Below are positions 62,323-64,000 of a stretch of 64,000 nt of DNA, one piece after another (the first letter of the stretch is position 1; each line of letters opens with the position of its first letter). The position numbers were made by a program, and so were the translations under genes. The stretch spans positions 1 to 64,000 of the forward strand of contig CAVPXB010000018.1 of the NCBI GenBank assembly GCA_963709525.1. The letters run 5' to 3'. A model generated the notes under the pieces. That model worked only from the letters and a program-made list of their open reading frames with translations, did not search any database and was not told the DNA's origin. This DNA comes from CAIWHR01 sp963709525 (lineage in GTDB: Bacteria; Pseudomonadota; Gammaproteobacteria; Burkholderiales; Casimicrobiaceae).

Positions 62323-63905
62323 TCAGCCCCAATGGATCGGTGTACGGTCATGGCTGTACACGAGCCAGACTTGGTTATGCGCGTCAACAATCAAATTAAC
62401 CCGGGCATATCCTTATCCGTCATCCTGGGCTCAAGAACGCTGCTATCGAACAGATCGAGCGGAATTCCACGTTTCTCCACCCGGACGGAATAATGTTCTT
62501 CGTAGGTTTTGAAATAAGAGTCGAATGGGATGATCACAAAGTTTGAGTTGAAAAGGACCAGATCATCCTTTCCGGCGAAAGGGCGACATAACCGGCGGCG
62601 CTGTACCAATCCTCTTTTTGATAGAACCTGTAATAATCGACGGTGGAAAACAGGGAGTTTGTTAATATCGCCACCACGGTGATCATAAGCAGGCGGAATC
62701 TTAAGTCGAACGATACCTCGCCAGCAGCAGGAAGGCCGGCATCGTGATCCAGATCAGGGTTCGATCAGAAAAAATCGGCCGGGAATGCTCACGAGGGCCC
62801 GCCGAGGAAGGGGACGGCGAACAGGGGAGCCAGAAACAGGAAGATTGAAAGTTCACACCGGAAGACACCAGCCCCAAACAAAGCACAACGCACAGGATCC
62901 ACATCATAACGACCTGGCTGGATAGACCTGGCGCAGAGGCATTCAATAAGAGTCGGAGCGTCTCAGCAATGCTGTCCCAGGTTGGTTTCGGGATCCAAAA
63001 TTCCTGAGATACTCGGCTGGCTTGCCTGACAAAGACGAGGATCCATGGATTCCATAGGATGAGGATACCAATCTGAGCCTTGATCCAATTCGCCAGAGAG
63101 GGAGCCTGAAAGGCAGGTGCAGCCCCTGATTTCTTTATTCTTTGATAGAGAATCAGGCCAAAAACAAAGAGATTGGTGGCAAAAAGAAAAAGACCGCCGT
63201 GTTGTGGCTGAGCAGGGTGGCAGCCGTGAATACGATCAGTGCAACCCAGGCCAGGTCAGTCTCAATCGCCCGGATGAATGGCCAACGCTGGCGGGAGAAC
63301 CAGGCCCTCCATCCGCTCCGGGGGGTCTCAGCCTGATAGCGGAACTCATCTCGGCGGTCCGGTGCCACAGCCCCGCCGGTGCGCCAGGTATGCAGGGTTT
63401 CCCGAAACTGGCTGCCGATGGGCATGACCGAGCGCGCATCCGTCATCAGCCTGACCAGGGCATAAATCGCTACGGCTGCATTGAAGGTCAGCAGGGTGTA
63501 CATGCGCGTTTCCTGGGCATAGTAGATGTGGAATAGCGAAAAAGTCAGAAACACGGCGGCCGCCAATCCCACCACCGCGCCAGATACGCGTTTGCCGGTC
63601 AGGTAGATGATCGGGATTGTGCCTGCGCCGAACAGGGCAGAGAGCAGGCGGACATCATAGGGGGTATCCCCGTTGAAGGCTATCCAGGAATGCAGCAGAA
63701 GATAATACAGGGGTGGGTGTTGGTCAATCTTGACGATCCAGTGCAGCATATCGGCAAGGCTCTGGTTTGCCAGCCACACGCTGAATGTTTCATCCAACCA
63801 CAACCCTTTGCTATCGAGTAGAAACGTGCGCAGAAAACCCCCGATCAAGGTGAAGATGATGACCAACCAGGGCGCCAGGTCTTCAATTCCGATTTCTTCT
63901 TTCAT
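62323..63905 (-). CDS. GT39/ArnT-like membrane glycosyltransferase (frameshifted)
   Basis: About 525 residues inferred. N-terminal half is intact: helix (LVIIFTLIGGFLRTFLL), the family motif KGLWLDETFSVWLANQSLAD with the catalytic acidic pair, DQHPPLYYLLLHSWIAFNGD, and VRLLSALFGAGTIPIIYLTG with YYAQETRMYTLLTFNAAVAI. An indel in a TTTTTCTTTTT run near 63190 links to LFVFGLILYQRIKKSG. Further frames carry ILILWNPWILVFVRQASRVS, LRFRLLMITVVAILTNSLFS, the soluble part DDLVLFNSNFVIIPFDSYFK, and NLIVDAHNQVWLVYSHDRTP. Stop placed at 62323. It transfers sugars from polyprenyl phosphates. G+C is clearly lower than in the rest. Confidence 0.72.
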
Positions 63906-64000
63906 CTTTCTCTGGATCCGTCAACCAATGATATTTTACAGAATTTCCAATTGGATGTCATGTGTTGTTTGTCACCAAACAGGGCCGGCGGTAAGGAAGA
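63906..64000 (-). other. upstream region of the glycosyltransferase, window edge
   Basis: AT-rich 95 bp. AGAGAAAG precedes the ATG at 63905 on the minus strand. No further gene is visible before the window ends. Confidence 0.4.

Overview
The window (64 kb, high G+C for the first 60 kb) looks like a betaproteobacterial chromosome contig, probably from an environmental or metagenomic assembly. The evidence is gene content and order: a caa3-type cytochrome oxidase cluster with ctaG, SURF1, ctaB and sco; a bioB-F-H-C-D biotin operon; grxC-secB-gpsA-trmL-comF housekeeping genes; and a type II secretion operon with GspM of the T2SSM_II type. The names come from motifs and family memory, since no database search was possible.

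Layout. 1-3.4 kb: tail of an RND efflux adaptor and its permease, both frameshifted. 3.4-8.3 kb: an Mrp/Mnh-type cation/proton antiporter operon (E-F-G-B-C-D, no A subunit in the window). 8.3-11.2 kb: glycine-zipper protein, NodT-type outer-membrane efflux lipoprotein, LapA-like protein. 11.3-15.3 kb: GntP permease and patatin phospholipase, divergent from outer-membrane phospholipase A. 15.4-20.1 kb: envelope and stress proteins (solute-binding protein, two lipoproteins, META-domain protein, ceramidase-like protein, SH3 protein). 20.1-24.6 kb, minus strand: gpmI-envC-ctpA. 24.7-28.9 kb: rhodanese, grxC, secB, SH3 protein, gpsA, then trmL and comF on the minus strand. 28.9-33.8 kb: biotin operon, with a BirA-like inverted repeat upstream. 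33.9-42.0 kb: cytochrome c oxidase and its assembly factors. 42.1-46.7 kb: TPR/GT41 glycosyltransferase, gloA, rubredoxin, thiD, vapBC. 46.8-48.1 kb: hemL. 48.3-60.0 kb: type II secretion operon gspE-F-G-H-I-J-K-L-M-N(C)-D. 60.1-64 kb: a BNR/sialidase-like repeat protein and a GT39-type glycosyltransferase that do not resemble the rest.

Two things stand out. First, two elements of 166 and 168 bp (44374-44539 and 50073-50240) share CTAG ends and an identical central hairpin core. Their arms differ from each other, yet each pair of arms is self-complementary. This looks like an undescribed mobile or structured intergenic element, probably with a CTAG target duplication. Second, another repeat family built on TTCGACAGGCTCAGGAC-like units, bounded by ATTGATCC/GGATCAAT, occupies three intergenic sites (10.7, 22.8 and 33.0 kb).

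Quality. Apparent frameshifts are frequent at 1-8.3 kb and very dense at 52.9-61.9 kb, but sparse in between. This pattern fits uncorrected long-read indels better than gene decay. Past about 60.03 kb the content changes, there is a 48-base A run (61953-62000), and G+C falls visibly. The last 4 kb may be a misjoin to another organism (Chloroflexota-like) or a recent acquisition. Coordinates of frameshifted genes span the whole inferred gene.
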